Shown here one piece after another: positions 21,801-33,249 of a DNA stretch of 64,000 bases; position 1 is the stretch's first letter, and the number at the start of each line of letters is the position of its first letter. The translations under genes were made by a program, and so were the position numbers. The stretch is from the NCBI RefSeq assembly GCF_963678635.1, contig NC_087063.1, forward strand, positions 80,087,574 to 80,151,573, written 5' to 3'. Under the pieces are notes generated by a model. The model saw only the letters and a program-made list of their open reading frames with translations, did no database searches and was not told the origin of the DNA. Source of the stretch: Symsagittifera roscoffensis. Taxonomy: Eukaryota > Xenacoelomorpha > Acoela > Convolutidae.

Positions 21801-22915
21801 GTGGAACTCTCCCGAGAAATGACAAAGAAAACGGGAATTGACAGTGTCACGTTACCAGCGAAGACATCTAGAGCCCCTGAGAGGAAAATAAGGGAAATGC
21901 CAATGAAGAAAGTGTCACGAGTGTTTGACGTGCAGAAGAGCAACCAGGTGAAGAATAACTTCACAAGAGTTCCGGATGCTGATCCGCGAGCCTGCTCTAA
22001 TCGGTCGACCTGGAGTCCGGCGATAAACATGATACTGGGTGACAGTTTGGTGAGAGTTCTCCAAAACCTGAGGACATCTTGGATCACCACGGTGATGGCC
22101 TTCGGAGATGCGACGATAGCCCAGCTATTTCGAATGGTGGAGCTGATGAACCCAACATAATGATGCTAATAGGGACGAACAATGTATCTAGAGGCTCAGA
22201 TGAGGAAGAGGCACAATGGGATTCGATGATGGTGTGCCTATTCACTACTCTCTGGCAGAAACTCAAATGCGCGGAACTGACCGTCTGCACCGTACCAATG
22301 AGCACAAAAATATTGACATCGACAGGAAGGAGGCATAATGCAGGAGTCATCAGGTGGAACAACATACTGAGAAATCTGGGGAGTCGGAATGCTGGACGGA
22401 TGATCCTTATAGACATTGAACACGAGCTAAGAGCTATGGATCAGGCCAGACTAACCACAGATTGGATCCAGTTTGATAGCATCGAAGGACAAGCCTGGAT
22501 GAACCGAGTCTTCCAGGAGCGACTGGATGAAATGGAAGTCGAGCTTTTTGACACGGGAGTGCTAAAGAAAGAAGAAACAACAAACGATTCGGCAATTTCA
22601 TCCTTAGTGCCCCCTAACCTAGAAAAACGACGTCTGGCAGAAGACCCAGCCGTGACCTACAGGCCCCAAAGCTCTAGCGAGCCAGGGCAATGGACGGATG
22701 TACAGGACCGATTGGGAGAAGCGCCAGTAAGAAGAACCATTCATCCAGGGCGAAGGTTAGGACCTGTCAATCCGACTACGGAGACGACAAGCACCTCGAG
22801 ATCAGAGACTAGATCAGAGACAACGAGTACCAGCCGAGAAGAGCGACGACCACACAGGAGCTCTTTGATGTGGTCGAGGCCCATATCTACTCAATCGCAG
22901 GCTTGGACTAGTTGA
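21801..22915 (+). pseudogene. Copy B third ORF, SGNH/GDSL-hydrolase-like domain
   Basis: The frame 21801–22157, then a shifted frame to 22912, shows the SGNH blocks in order. Block I is INMILGDSLVRVL (Ser nucleophile in GDSL). Block II is VMAFGDATIAQL (Gly). Block III is IMMLIGTNNVSRGS (G-x-N). The block V region is TTDWIQFDSIEGQAWMNRVF, where the family D-x-x-H has Gln in place of His. SGNH enzymes are esterases/lipases; related domains occur in ORF1 of some CR1/L2-type LINEs. A polar, Ser/Thr/Arg-rich tail follows. The lost His and the frameshift make this copy inactive. Confidence 0.7.
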
Positions 22916-23930
22916 TAGCAGCTGGCATAAACTTCAGCTCCACGACCGCCTCGAGATTTGTTGACTTAGAGGGACTGCCCTCAACAAATACAATGGGTCC
23001 AGAAAATGCAAACCCTTTACAGGATGTAAAACACAATCATGATGAAGGAAATTGAGAAGGAAGGCCCGGAAGATTCTTGACAACGAGAGCACCAATAGGC
23101 AACACGTGAAAATGTTCAAGCAACTACGAGCACCCCAATGTCACGTAAAAGATGAAGCGTACTCGAAACAAGTGAATCAAGAAGGCGATGTTCCGATATA
23201 TGGTGGGTATGAAGACGATTAGAAAAGACGAGACCATCTTTGCAGCGTATTATAAAGCAGAAATGAGAAAAGCAAAGATCATGACAGTTGCGAACTCAGA
23301 CTTCGTACATATTTCCAAGTCTCTGTTTTGGCCTGACATTATAATAATGGCAGCGGTCGCCTCGACCTAATGCAGTCGGTTTAAATGACCATAGGAGTAC
23401 AAAGACAGACGGAAATGAACCCGATCACAATCGTATTTGGCGGTATAAACGACCATCTACACAGTAGGGGTTTCCTGAGCAGACTCAGAGATCCTACAAC
23501 GGCAGAAGACGCAGTATGGCCAGCGATAAAGGATATCCCTTAGTCGATGGGTGAAGAAGTGGACACGCTGAAAGAAGGTGCCTTCTCCAAGATAACAACG
23601 AGAGCCGTGTTTGCACTGTCTTTGCACGTGGTTGCAGGAATTACCTGTGGTGTGGTCTGACATCTTGAATGCGATGCGAGGATTTAAGAACCATTCAGTA
23701 CATTCAGAAGTACTGGGGTGGGAACTGTCCAACTTCAGCCGACAACTTCAACTGAAGCCAGGAATTGACGATAACCATCGAGTAATTGTAGCGATGTCTA
23801 ACGACTTATGGTTCCGAGGAATGGAAAAAAAGAGGAAGGAGAAAAAAAGAAAAAAATTCCAAGGAGACGAGAGCTCACTTGGAAGTGATGGTGCTGAGAA
23901 CGAAACCAGAGGCTAACAAGTGGCTGCACT
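22916..23930 (+). pseudogene. Copy B third ORF, possible second SGNH-like module
   Basis: After INFSSTTASRFVDLEGLPSTN (about 22930–22992), frames break. The segment 23188–23367 has KAKIMTVANSDFVHISKSLFWPDIIIM. A short frame at 23385–23543 has NPITIVFGGINDHLHSRGF, which resembles SGNH block III (strand then G-x-N-D). A further frame (23611–23913) has HRVIVAMSNDLWFRGME and a Lys/Glu-rich run. The strand–loop pattern suggests a second, more diverged SGNH-like fold, but the Ser block is not convincing. It could equally be an unrelated alpha/beta domain. Confidence 0.4.
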
Positions 23931-25027
23931 TGACTCCTCGAATAGCCGCATTGGGCGCGGACGCTTTCGAGCGAGGCCCAGTGATGATCAGGAACATCCA
24001 TGCCTACCTGGTGAAAGAGGTAAACCTGGCCAAAACTGCTGAAGAGAAGTCGGCCGAGTTCGTAAACAGAGTGCGCCAAGTTACCTAGAAGTTTTCTGGA
24101 CTCCGAATGTAAAGGGAGAAGAAATCTTTGACCGGACTGACAGCATGCTGGAAGGGTTAGGAGCCGGATGGACCGCGTCCTTCTTGGCAAAAGTTTACCC
24201 ATCGCTTTCTCGATACCTGATAAAAGAATTCCTCCAAACAGTCGGAGAAGTATCGATCGTTGAATTACTAGCCCTGTTCTTGACGTTTGGAGCACAAAAC
24301 TTCGTGAGAGGACCAGCGATACTGCTCACCGAAGGAGTGCAAAATTTGTGACTAGATGGATTTCTAACGTTAATTGCGATAACACACGGAAACTTGGGAG
24401 GATTGATGAATCTGACATGCTACTCGGAGCAGATGAGGGAGAACGTGAGGAGATTCGACGTGAAGTGACCCACGGATTCCTGGACTAAGATAAGAGATCT
24501 GTGTGATGAGTGAGGACTTGTTATTCGCGAAACTATCATTGCCGGAGATGACCGTGATAAACTTTGATGATCACTTCCGTGACAGGATGGGAGAAGTGAA
24601 TAGAAGGCACATCGAGGTATTCCCAAAGCTCTGGAATCTAATCTACGATAAACAAACGGTAAAACAAACGGCGAAGTCACAAGAAATCCTCGACTGACCG
24701 CAGCATACCACAGATTGAGAGAAGAAACGAAGGGCTGGGGTGACTACAAGAAACTGCCAGAAGACATCCTTGAATTCCCTTTGATCAGAAGGATGTTTCT
24801 CGGAGCAGACTCCGTAGTACAAACCCCTAGGTTGAGAGCCTTCGAAACTAATGAAAGGAGGGTAGCGAAATTCTCAGAGATGATGGAGCCGTGCTTCGTG
24901 GACAGAAACGCCTGGACGATTCGACGAGGAATGGGCGAAACTGGATCTAGCGCCTATGGTCATGAGAGGCAAGGCTGACTTACCAGAAGCCTCCCTAATC
25001 TTGACGAGTATAGAACCATAGTTAACA
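23879..25027 (+). pseudogene. Copy B third ORF, helical middle region
   Basis: Consecutive open pieces in changing frames (23879–24085, 24145–24348, 24503–24694, 24715–24975) all read as helix-rich protein: WLHLTPRIAALGADAFERGP, SFLAKVYPSLSRYLIKEFLQ, NFDDHFRDRMGEVNRRHIEVF, YHRLREETKGWGDYKKLPED. No signal peptide, transmembrane segment or catalytic motif is seen. The domain is unrecognised. Confidence 0.55.
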
Positions 25028-26268
25028 GTGGGCGGAACAGCACAGACTAGAACGATGCTAGCACCCTTCGGCTGTGAAGAAGTCAAGGTAGTTCATGGAG
25101 AGGAGGAAGATCAGTCAGCTGGCAGACTAGCTGTACCGAAATTTCCAGATGGAGCAGGGGAAGAAGAGCAAGGGCCCTCAACTTCAGGAAAAAATACAAG
25201 CCGAAACGATAGACAGGAAAAAATACGTCAATCGGAAGAGCCTATGCAACAGGATCCCAATCAGGCCGAGAAAGAGGACGATAAGGCTTCGACAGGAGGA
25301 TTGTCAAGCCTGGACTTCAATTTCTTCAGCGAATTGAAAGCGGCACGGACACGTTGCAAGCGACGACTGAGCCGGCAGACGAAGGAACTTCCACGCTGAA
25401 ACCCCCGTCGGTCTTCGTGGAAACGAATCGGAACTTGCCGGAGAGCAGCTCTCCGAGCAATTCTGAAAACACCGAAAAGAGACTCTTAATTGAATCACCA
25501 AGGAGAAGAAGAATAGAAGGCACTGCCAGAGTAACTTTCTTGGGAAAGTTGCCCGAAGAAGAGAGGGAAGTGCATCATAGAGACCACGAAAATAGGACAG
25601 GAGGCAGAATGGACAGAGTTGCCTTCATAGAAGAGGTCTGGACAGTAGTTCAGAGCTACGGGACCCAGTCTATTTTGAAAATAGGTATCAACAGAACACT
25701 AATGCGAAGGGAGAGTGTGAAGTTAGAGTGTGAACAGACCACATCGGGCGAGTGTGAAGGGAGACTGAGCGAGTTACTGATTGACTCGGCCACTGACGAA
25801 AGTGAGGCAAACTCTCCTAAAAAGATGACGCCCCAAGAAGACAAGGAAGAAGAAGTATTATATCTGTCAAGAACCCGAAAGGGAATGGTGCGATCAAAGA
25901 TGGTGATTCACAGGATTAATGAAATGAAAATGAAACTTGGCAGCAAAATGACATTGAGGAAAGCTGGAAAAACAAAGATGGATTCCGAAATCTTGATAAA
26001 AACTGTCAACTTACCCAAAAGAAAACGCGTCGAAGAAGCCATGGACATGGGACTGGGTGATGATCGATTGCCTGGCACAGACAGAATGTTGACTGACTTA
26101 GCGATGGTGCCACCCATTCTCATGGCAGGACTAAAATCAACCAGTTACAAAACCAAGAGGGGTGACCGCACTCTGACTGAAGCAACGTTAGAAATGGAAA
26201 TACTCAGCCAATGTGGAGAGAGTAAGCTACATGATTTCAAACCATCTCCCATGAATCATGGAAAGTGA
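25028..26268 (+). pseudogene. Copy B third ORF, acidic/polar linker and basic stretch
   Basis: 25028–25396 is highly polar (GAGEEEQGPSTSGKNTSRND). A frameshift near 25350 leads to a 304-codon open frame (25354–26265) with ESPRRRRIEGT, a long charged region, and NLPKRKRVEEAMDM. Copy C has a matching basic block (RSRKRKRETKEA) followed by the same PILMAG/PMILARG motif. This is probably a disordered linker with nuclear-import-like signals leading into the conserved C-terminal region. It stops at TGA (26266–26268), with the same frame continuing beyond. Confidence 0.6.
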
Positions 26269-27339
26269 AGCGTCGTAGGACAGCTAGTCCCACTGGAATA
26301 TAACCGACTGACAGTGTCCGAAACTGTATCGATTGATGAACCCGCCGGTGGATGCATGGAGATGTTGGAATACAGAAACTCGACCAGAGGACACTTAATT
26401 GCTCTGAAAAACAAAAGTGCTACGGAGGGTTATCTAGAGACGATGATGCAAGGCACAACCCTGAAACAGAAGGCATAAGGGACTCTGGTATCGTCTGAAA
26501 TGCACGCGGGAACGATTGAGCAGTTGGTGAGCCTACCATGGAGAGCAGTAGTGTTACGGTACTTCGAAGAAGAAATGAGAACCACTCGGAAGATACACAC
26601 TCTGATAGCGGTACCCTATGTGAGAACAGAGTTACAGCTGAGGTTCGCTTGGTGCATGACTGGACTGACATGCGGTGAATATGATTCGGAAGAGAGAAAA
26701 AGATCGAAGGGAGAAAAGGCGTTCTTAATGACGAGTATGAGAGATCTGATAACCTAAGAAGGAGAAGAAGAAATCATACAGTTACGTATCCGGAATCGTA
26801 GGGATGGCGTAAATCATTTCATAAATGAAGACATACGCGATTGCTTCTTTGATTACGAGCAAGCAGTGTTGCTAAGATTCTGGACGTCAAAAATTGCAAT
26901 GATGAGAAGCGCTGCTAATCAACAAACTAAGCTGGGACTTGTGTTGGAAGAAAAGATGACTGCACCTTCAGTGCAAAAATCTGACAACCGAGTGGAATTT
27001 GGATAGGGATTCTCGGACGAACTGCTAAGAACGAGACTAATGGTAGTGTGGGAACTGATGAAACCATCATGGTGTCCGAGTCCTAACGCCAATTCAATAA
27101 TGCGTGCGACACAAGACGTGCAGAGGGAACTGAATTCAGACTGTAACTTGCGTGACTTGAACATCATTTACATTTTGATGATGACTGCCTCTGAGAGCAA
27201 CGGAGAAGACAAAGTAGAGTTGCCTGGCTGGGGACCAGAGGACTGGGTAGCTGTCTATCGGAAGTCTGTAGACTGGAGGGTCACATCTGTGGAGGTCTGG
27301 ATTGCGTGGAGACCCTGGAGAAACCACACAAGCAATTAA
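26269..27339 (+). pseudogene. Copy B third ORF, conserved C-terminal region part 1
   Basis: The frame of 25354 continues after the TGA (VVGQLVPLEYNRLTVSETVS). 26500–26754 has VVLRYFEEEMRTTRKIH...VPYVRTELQLRFAWCM, homologous to copy C (YFEDAMR...KPFVRTAGQLMFLW). 27040–27336 has LMKPSWCPSPNANSIMRA, also matched in copy C and, at DNA level, in fragment D. The three copies preserve the same blocks. The function is unknown, and no envelope-like fusion peptide or transmembrane anchor is visible. Confidence 0.65.
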
Positions 27340-28265
27340 CGATATTATTTGGTAACATCGTGATGAAAGCAAAAACGGAAACGGAATTGATTTCAGATTG
27401 CCATGGAGGAACCAAGGTGAATCTAGTGACTGCACTAGGATACTACAGCTTGTTTGGTTCTTTAGAGTCACTATTGAATCTAAAACAAAAACATGAGATG
27501 GTCACAAACATCAGTGTAGAGGTGTTTCCGGGAGTTTTGCAAACCGAGCAAAAGTATATTGAAAAGTGGAGAGAAGCAATCGAGGCGGAATTGAACATCC
27601 GGCACAGTGAAATCTATCGTAGACCGACGGGAGCGCGATATTTAGTAGGGTCAACTTTAGCTCCAATGTGCAAGAGCAGATACCCAGTGCATTTCGTAGC
27701 GGTGGATGTGAAAAGTACGAGAACGATCGTGGATCAAGCCTTATCAGTAAAAAATGCGTAAGACTAGCGAGAATGTCAGAAAAATTTTACGAATTACTCT
27801 GCAAAATATTCTCAGCAGTTCCAGAGAGAACCAAAGAAAAATTAGAATCAATACTGGGAAAGAAGATCATGGGATGCGCCAGTGGGAACTTCGGTGACTT
27901 TGAAAGACAGATGCAAAAAGGGTCAACAGTCACAGATTACAATGCAGTAGACGAGAATGATGAAATCCACCAAATGATGATGGAAGTGGAACCGCTACTG
28001 GAAGCTTCGGGAATGCGTGATTGGAGGAGCATCATGTCGACACAAAATGAGTTCCCCTGCCATTGCTTGCTACAAACCTGGTGTACAGCGGGCGTAATAA
28101 TCTGGTGTTGATCTGGGACTGTGGAGAGCTGCTCTCCATGGGTTTACCAGATTCATCACAGCCCATAACGATAGTAATAGTGGGAGTTATGATGGCGATA
28201 CGATGGCTGAAAGCTCATGTAAAAGAGATTAATAGACAAGAGACGCCTACAAAAGAACAATAGCA
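27306..28265 (+). pseudogene. Copy B third ORF, conserved C-terminal region part 2
   Basis: The 151-codon open stretch 27306–27758 (VNLVTALGYYSLFGSLESLL, ARYLVGSTLAPMCKSRYPVH) overlaps a second frame at 27668–28108 (RLARMSEKFYELLCKIFSAVPER, MMEVEPLLEASGMRDWRSI). A third frame at 28063–28260 has NNLVLIWDCGELLSMGLPD and IVIVGVMMAIRWLKAHVKE. All blocks have counterparts in copy C. Switching between frames shows at least two indels. Confidence 0.65.
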
Positions 28266-28800
28266 GGAATTGGATTGTCAAAAAAATTTAGATCTTTTTG
28301 AGACAACGTGCAAAATCTTGAACATTCCGATGGAAGTGAAAAAGATATGGGCCAGAAGATGACTGATGCCATGGTTCAGAGCCAACATGACTGCATGGTT
28401 GTACGAGGATGCCAAGAAGCATATGTCGAAGCACAGCAGAGTGTACAGTGCGTTTCAGCTGGACATTGGAGTAGGAGCTTTAAGGCGAGCTTTTTTAACT
28501 CATCGGAATGCAGTAACCATCGCAGTGAGGAGGACTTCTAGGACAAGTGAATGTGACGGGACAGAAAGAGAAGAGATGTTGAAGGAAGACTTGGAGAGAA
28601 ACGTGACGTTGTGCTTCCACAACAGCTTCTGCCGAAACAGAGAAATTAACGTTAATCCTCTACCTTGTTGTAAACAGAGAGTAGAAGAGCAGAAATGTTG
28701 GAGGACTGCCTCCAACAGCGTCAGAATAGCTACCAACGTGTTGCAAGACACTGATAGTGAAAGTTTGGAGTCAATGTCGCAGGAGGAGTAGATGGAGTAT
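28266..28800 (+). pseudogene. Copy B third ORF, C-terminus
   Basis: 28366–28788 is open for 141 codons: MPWFRANMTAWLYEDAKKHM, LTHRNAVTIAVRRTSR, LCFHNSFCRNREINVN, and an acidic Ser-rich end (DTDSESLESMSQEE). Copy C ends the same way, including an acidic end, so this is the natural C-terminus of the ORF. Confidence 0.7.
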
Positions 28801-29207
28801 TGACAAATGGTCGAAAAACAAGATGCAAAAAGAAGAAAAATTAGAAGAATTTAGACGTTTTTGAACTTCTAAACGACGAAAACAAAGAGTTAACAAGGAA
28901 AGAAACAAAGAAGCAACGAAAGAGAAGATGTTGTTTAGTGTGTGAGAAAAACTCAAACGAGAAACAAAGCAACTAAGTTTGCAATTGAAACTGAAGAGAA
29001 CATATTTAGTTGAATTTTGAAGATAAAGAATTTGTTGCATTTATAAATTTACATTATGATTTTAGTTAGTGGCTTTAGAGACACTTACTTTTTATTTAGA
29101 GAGGCTTGAGTGGAGAGTATATTAAATACTCCAGCCTGCATGATTGTTTTTAATCAACTAAAATGACTGATCACTTTGTGGTGACATAAAATATTTGGGT
29201 AATCTTT

Positions 29208-29219
29208 TGAAGGGGGAGA
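29208..29219 (+). promoter_or_regulatory. Candidate polypurine tract of copy B
   Basis: The purine run 'gaagggggagat' lies about 410 bp after the end of the third ORF. In LTR retroelements a purine-rich primer for plus-strand DNA synthesis sits immediately upstream of the 3' LTR. Support is positional only. Confidence 0.3.
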
Positions 29220-29960
29220 TTATTTCATTGTTCCTTCTAACCACCGAGTTCTTTAATTTTAATATTTAGGACCAATAACAACTAAATTTCCGAAGGTGAG
29301 AAGCATAGTAGGATAATTTTAGTTTGGTGGTTGGCAGGACTATCCGGCGTCTCAACAATTTTTAAACCTAGAAGACAAAGTTTTAAATCAGGACATAGAC
29401 ATTAGAAGTCAGAAAAAATAATTTATCTAAAATTAAATCCTCGAAAGTGCAGAATAGGAAAAGAATTTGCCAGGCTATATTAGTGTAGTATGATGCCATT
29501 TGTATTTTGCAGTGAGTCAATATGACGTGGATAAAAGTGATTTCATGCATTTTGTAAATTCTGTTCGATGGCACTGTACCATTTTGATGAAGACTACAGG
29601 ACTCAATGAGGATATTTACCGGGCTGTCCGGTGAGTATGTGACATTCGACCAGAATGGACGAAATGCAATTTCGTATTCAAACTTTTATCGGAACATCTT
29701 AACGAGAGAATTGATAGTTTTCATGGATTAGTGACGTTAATTGAACGATAAGACTAGTCGTGAGGGGATAGTTTTGACAAACATGCTAATTTTTAGAATT
29801 TCGGTTTTGACGTGAACGACATATAACTTTTTTATATTTCGCACTAACTGAAACTGCGAAAACAGAACGACAGAAGTCTCAGCGAAAACAACAACAGCGG
29901 AAGTCGTGTGAAACTGATCGAGATTGAAGAAAGAATAGGATTGTCAGAAACCATTCTGAG

Positions 29961-29992
29961 TTGTAACGATTGTGCAGTTACAATCGTTACAA
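29961..29992. repeat. Perfect 13-bp inverted repeat, 6-bp loop
   Basis: TTGTAACGATTGT (29961–29973) pairs perfectly with ACAATCGTTACAA (29980–29992) across a 6-base loop. No T-tract follows, so it is not an obvious terminator. It is one of two close palindromes. Confidence 0.9.
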
Positions 29993-30066
29993 AGCAAATC
30001 ACTAGAACCAGGAAGTGTGTTGGGACGACGTGTCCAGCCTTCCGGAAAGAAATAAGGACGTTATTT

Positions 30067-30088
30067 TTCCGGATTCCAGAATCCGGAA
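30067..30088. repeat. Perfect 10-bp inverted repeat, 2-bp centre
   Basis: TTCCGGATTC (30067–30076) and GAATCCGGAA (30079–30088) are perfect reverse complements separated by CA. The palindrome lies 75 bp after the previous one and just outside the LINE tail. Confidence 0.9.
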
Positions 30089-30156
30089 GGGTCTCGGGAG
30101 ATAACTTAAACATTATTTGAACAAAATTTTAGCTTCCTAGAGATGTCCTGAATTAT

Positions 30157-30220
<64 letters not shown>
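30157..30220. repeat. (GTA)21 microsatellite, 3' tail of the LINE
   Basis: This is 64 bp of uninterrupted GTA units on the + strand, equal to TAC units on the minus strand. It sits about 200 bp beyond the end of ORF2 of the minus-strand LINE, so it most likely is the element's terminal repeat. Confidence 0.9.
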
Positions 30221-30418
30221 AACAGGGTTTAGGGTTGTTATCCCATGGGTTTGCACCCAAAATGTAGTTTTAGTGTTAATGAGTTCTGAGTTTTCCATTT
30301 GGGTTACAGTTTTTCCACATGGATACATTATTCGCCATGTGCAGCTGTCCATTTCTGAGTATCTTTTGAAGATATTACAATAAATTTCCCCTATGTCAGA
30401 TTTCTGTATATCAGTTAA

Positions 30419-31820
30419 CTATTTTGAGGTATGTCGAATTATGACATTGAAAAGTGCTGGGCATCTTATGAAGAAGTCTGAGTTGGTTTTCTTAAGGCGA
30501 GTTTTTGATATTTGATATTCGTTTCTTATCTTTTGTCTCGTTGAGTTTTTGGTGTTTTTGGCATATTGGTTAATGTCAATTTCGTAGTTATTGCAAACTA
30601 TAGAAACGAACAGAAGGAGGTCGTGCATTTAAATGTACAGCGACAGCGGTAGCATTCTTAATTTTTGTAGTCTACACTTATATGGGATATGTGAGTTAAG
30701 CATCCATTTGGTCGCCGTTCGCTAAACCTTTTCAATTGCTCGGAGGTTTGATTTCGAGTAGTGCAATACTGACGAGCCATAAACTACAATTGGGACTACA
30801 TATATCGTGTAGGCATTTAGCTTAGAAGTTATAGGACAGTTTTTAGAGAGTTTACGCTTTAGTGAGTAAAAAGCCGATAGCGACTTCTGACAACGCTTAG
30901 ACGCATTTACATTCCATGAGAGAGTGGGTGTTACTAAAATTCCTAGATCCTTTTGTTCAGTTTCGATTTTTAGGATTTTTCCTTTAATTTGACCTTCCAG
31001 CTCGTTTTTGAAATTAACGAGAGTACATTTTCCGGTATTTAGACGCATTTGGTTTTTACTACACCAATTTTCAATTGTCGTAGTGGCATAGTTCTTTTCT
31101 GTGTGAGTTGTTGCTATAACCATAAAGTCATCAGCATATCCAAAAGAGTCAACTAGATTCAAGTTATTTGGTAAGTCGTTTATATATAGTATGAAAAAAA
31201 AAATGGTCCCAATAGAGAACCTTGAGGGACACCACTTGTTACGTAACATATCTTAGACTTTGCTTTGTTTATTCGCACATACTGTTTTCGAAGAAATAAG
31301 TAAGAGGCTAGTAGTTGAATTGCTTTTCCTCCAAAACCATAACACTTCAATTTATGCATTAAATGTTGATGCGGAACGCATTCAAAAGCTCATTCAAAAT
31401 ATAGATAGAGCGCTGTTATATTTTTGGTCGTTTGGTCATCATAATTTAGGTATACTTGATGTAAGTAAGCAACGAGTTGGGTAATTGCAGAAAGTTTTTT
31501 TACGAAAACGATATTGAGAGTTATGAAGATGATGTCGCACTCTTTCATAAATGTAGTCAAATAAAGCCTTTTCGAAAATTTTTGAGATGCAGAATAGTAA
31601 ACTTATCGGTCTGTATCTTTTAATATCGCATTTGTTCGCATCTTTGAAGATTGGGACAACTTTACTTAATTTCCACGTTTCTGGGAATATACCTCTATTC
31701 AAAAAAGTTTGAAAAATTAGGAGGACTGATTTTGATACTGTTTTCGCTAAGTTTGTGTAGACAAGATTTCCCAAATTATCTGGACCGGTTGCTTTATTGA
31801 TACCTAGTTCGAGCATTATT
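30419..31820 (-). pseudogene. LINE ORF2 reverse transcriptase and C-terminal region
   Basis: 31816–31439 reads ATGPDNLGN, WKLSKVVPIFKDANKCDIKRYRPISLL, and QYRFRKK (fingers and early palm). A gap with an insertion/deletion follows. 31249–30722 reads FFILYINDLPNN, the catalytic FGYADDFMVIA, the thumb NTGKCTLVNFK, and LGILVTPTLSWN. A homopolymer run of T at about 31190–31203 has caused a frameshift just before ILYINDLP. 30628–30419 continues the C-terminal region (MHDLLLFVSIVCNNYEID...FFIRCPALFNVII), typical of the end of CR1/jockey ORF2. Confidence 0.88.
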
Positions 31821-32359
31821 TTTTCATTGCAGTTTTTATTCAGCTCGATGTGGTTGTATTTTGCTTTTTCAAAGATACTTACTTCGGTTATTTGTTCCGC
31901 TTTTGTAAATACACATCAGAAGAATTGATTAAACGCATCGCATTTTTCTTTGTCTGTCTCAAGTTCTCTGCCGTCAAGTTTCATTATCGAAGGTAATCTA
32001 GGTGCTCTTCTTATGCTTTGCAAATACTTCTGAATTGTACTAAATTTTTCTTGGTGCATAAATCTCTAATTCGTAGTTTTTCAGATCTTTATCAGCAGAT
32101 TTTTTTTTTCTTCTAATTTTTTTTTCTAGTTTTAGATAGAAGTTCTGGTTTCGGACAGGATTGCTGTTTCCGAAGTAAAACTTCTTTGCGCTCAATAAGG
32201 TGGGAGGTTGGGGATGTGATCCAAGGGGGGAGTGTGGCTCTATGTTCTGTTACTCTAGGTATATTTTCTTTCAGAATTCTCCAAAGCCAGGTGTACCATT
32301 GATCAAGTAAAAAATCGCAGTTACTAAAGCAAAATGGTGTGAAGGGATTATTGATTATG

Positions 32360-33096
32360 GATTATTGTTTATCGAATGCATATTTTACTTTGTCATCACT
32401 TCTTGTTTCATTCAGTCTTTGGTTCAGACTGATTTCTGTTGTAAAGGCATTGTGATCACTCAGGTTCTTATTTTCTATTGAATACATTTTATAAACATTT
32501 TCATCAATGAATGAGTTAATGATTAAGGAGGGGTTGGTGACTAGGAAAACATCTAAGCTTTTTGCTTTTTCCGGTGCCAATATTTGTTCAAAATTGAAAT
32601 CAATTAAGGTTTCAAGGATTAGATCTTCCTCGGGTTCATCTGATGCCATTGCGTTCCAGTCAATTTTCGAAAAATTTATATCTCCAGTTATCATTATTTT
32701 TTCTTAATTCAAGTCTTTTACAGTTGCACTAATTTTGGTTAGAAAATCAACAATAGAAAAGGCTGTTGGTCTATGTGGGCTATCTTTTGGTGGGCAATAA
32801 ACACAGCAAATGAGAGAGGTTATATTTTCGAAATCAATTATTCTCAATGTAACTTGTTCAATATTTGAGTTTATCGGTACATGTTGATGTTTAGAGTTGT
32901 TTCTGATGGCAATTAAGACACCGCCATGTTTCGTCTGGTAATTTTTGGATGGTCGATCACATCTGTATAGTTCGAATTCTGGTATGAAAAGAGTTTCGGA
33001 TCTTACGTAATCAGTCAGCCATGTTTCAGTTAGGCATAAAATATCATGTTTATTTGAAAGACAGATTGCATTTGCTAAACAAGTTCGCCGTGACAT
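32360..33096 (-). pseudogene. LINE ORF2 apurinic-type endonuclease domain
   Basis: The minus-strand frame 33096–32704 has DILCLTETWLTD (catalytic Glu), GGVLIAIRN and CCVYCPPKDSP. After one stop, 32694–32362 has MITGDINFSKIDWN (G-D-x-N) and KNLSDHNAFTTEI (the SDH motif with the catalytic Asp-His). These are the hallmarks of the EEP-fold endonuclease that nicks the target DNA. Motifs survive, but the stop at about 32703 interrupts the protein. Confidence 0.88.
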
Positions 33097-33249
33097 TTCT
33101 ATTAATTTTCTTACATTAAAAATGAGTATTGTTGATACCAGTTTTTGTTTTTGGGTTAGACAGGCTGAATCGTCATCGGGTTTTACCTCTACCCAGCCGT
33201 TTTCAGTTTTTTAAATTAACTTTAGACTTCTTAGTCGCAGTTGTGTGCT

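Larger units (their letters stand above)
28801..30156 (+). other. 3' flank of copy B (possible 3' UTR/LTR) and unique DNA
   Basis: No gene is recognised. 28800–28990 is purine-rich. A candidate polypurine tract 'gaagggggaga' lies at about 29208–29219, the position expected just before a 3' LTR, but no second LTR copy is present to prove an LTR boundary. 29908–30117 has a 70-codon frame overlapping two palindromes and is probably not coding. Confidence 0.4.

Noticed and set aside
20821-28800. Third ORF as a retroviral-type envelope
   Set aside because: No signal peptide, cleavage site, fusion peptide or membrane anchor was visible in any of its segments. Soluble-looking domains and an SGNH-like domain are seen instead.
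30221-30240. Telomere-like 'gggtttagggttg'
   Set aside because: Only about two repeat units follow the microsatellite, which is too short for a telomeric tract.
30122-30352. Minus-strand frame with poly-leucine
   Set aside because: It is the translation of the (TAC)n microsatellite and has no other protein-like feature.
32340-33096. Host endonuclease (APE-type) gene
   Set aside because: EEP motifs are present, but the flanking reverse transcriptase and ORF1 in the same order and strand show it is the LINE endonuclease.
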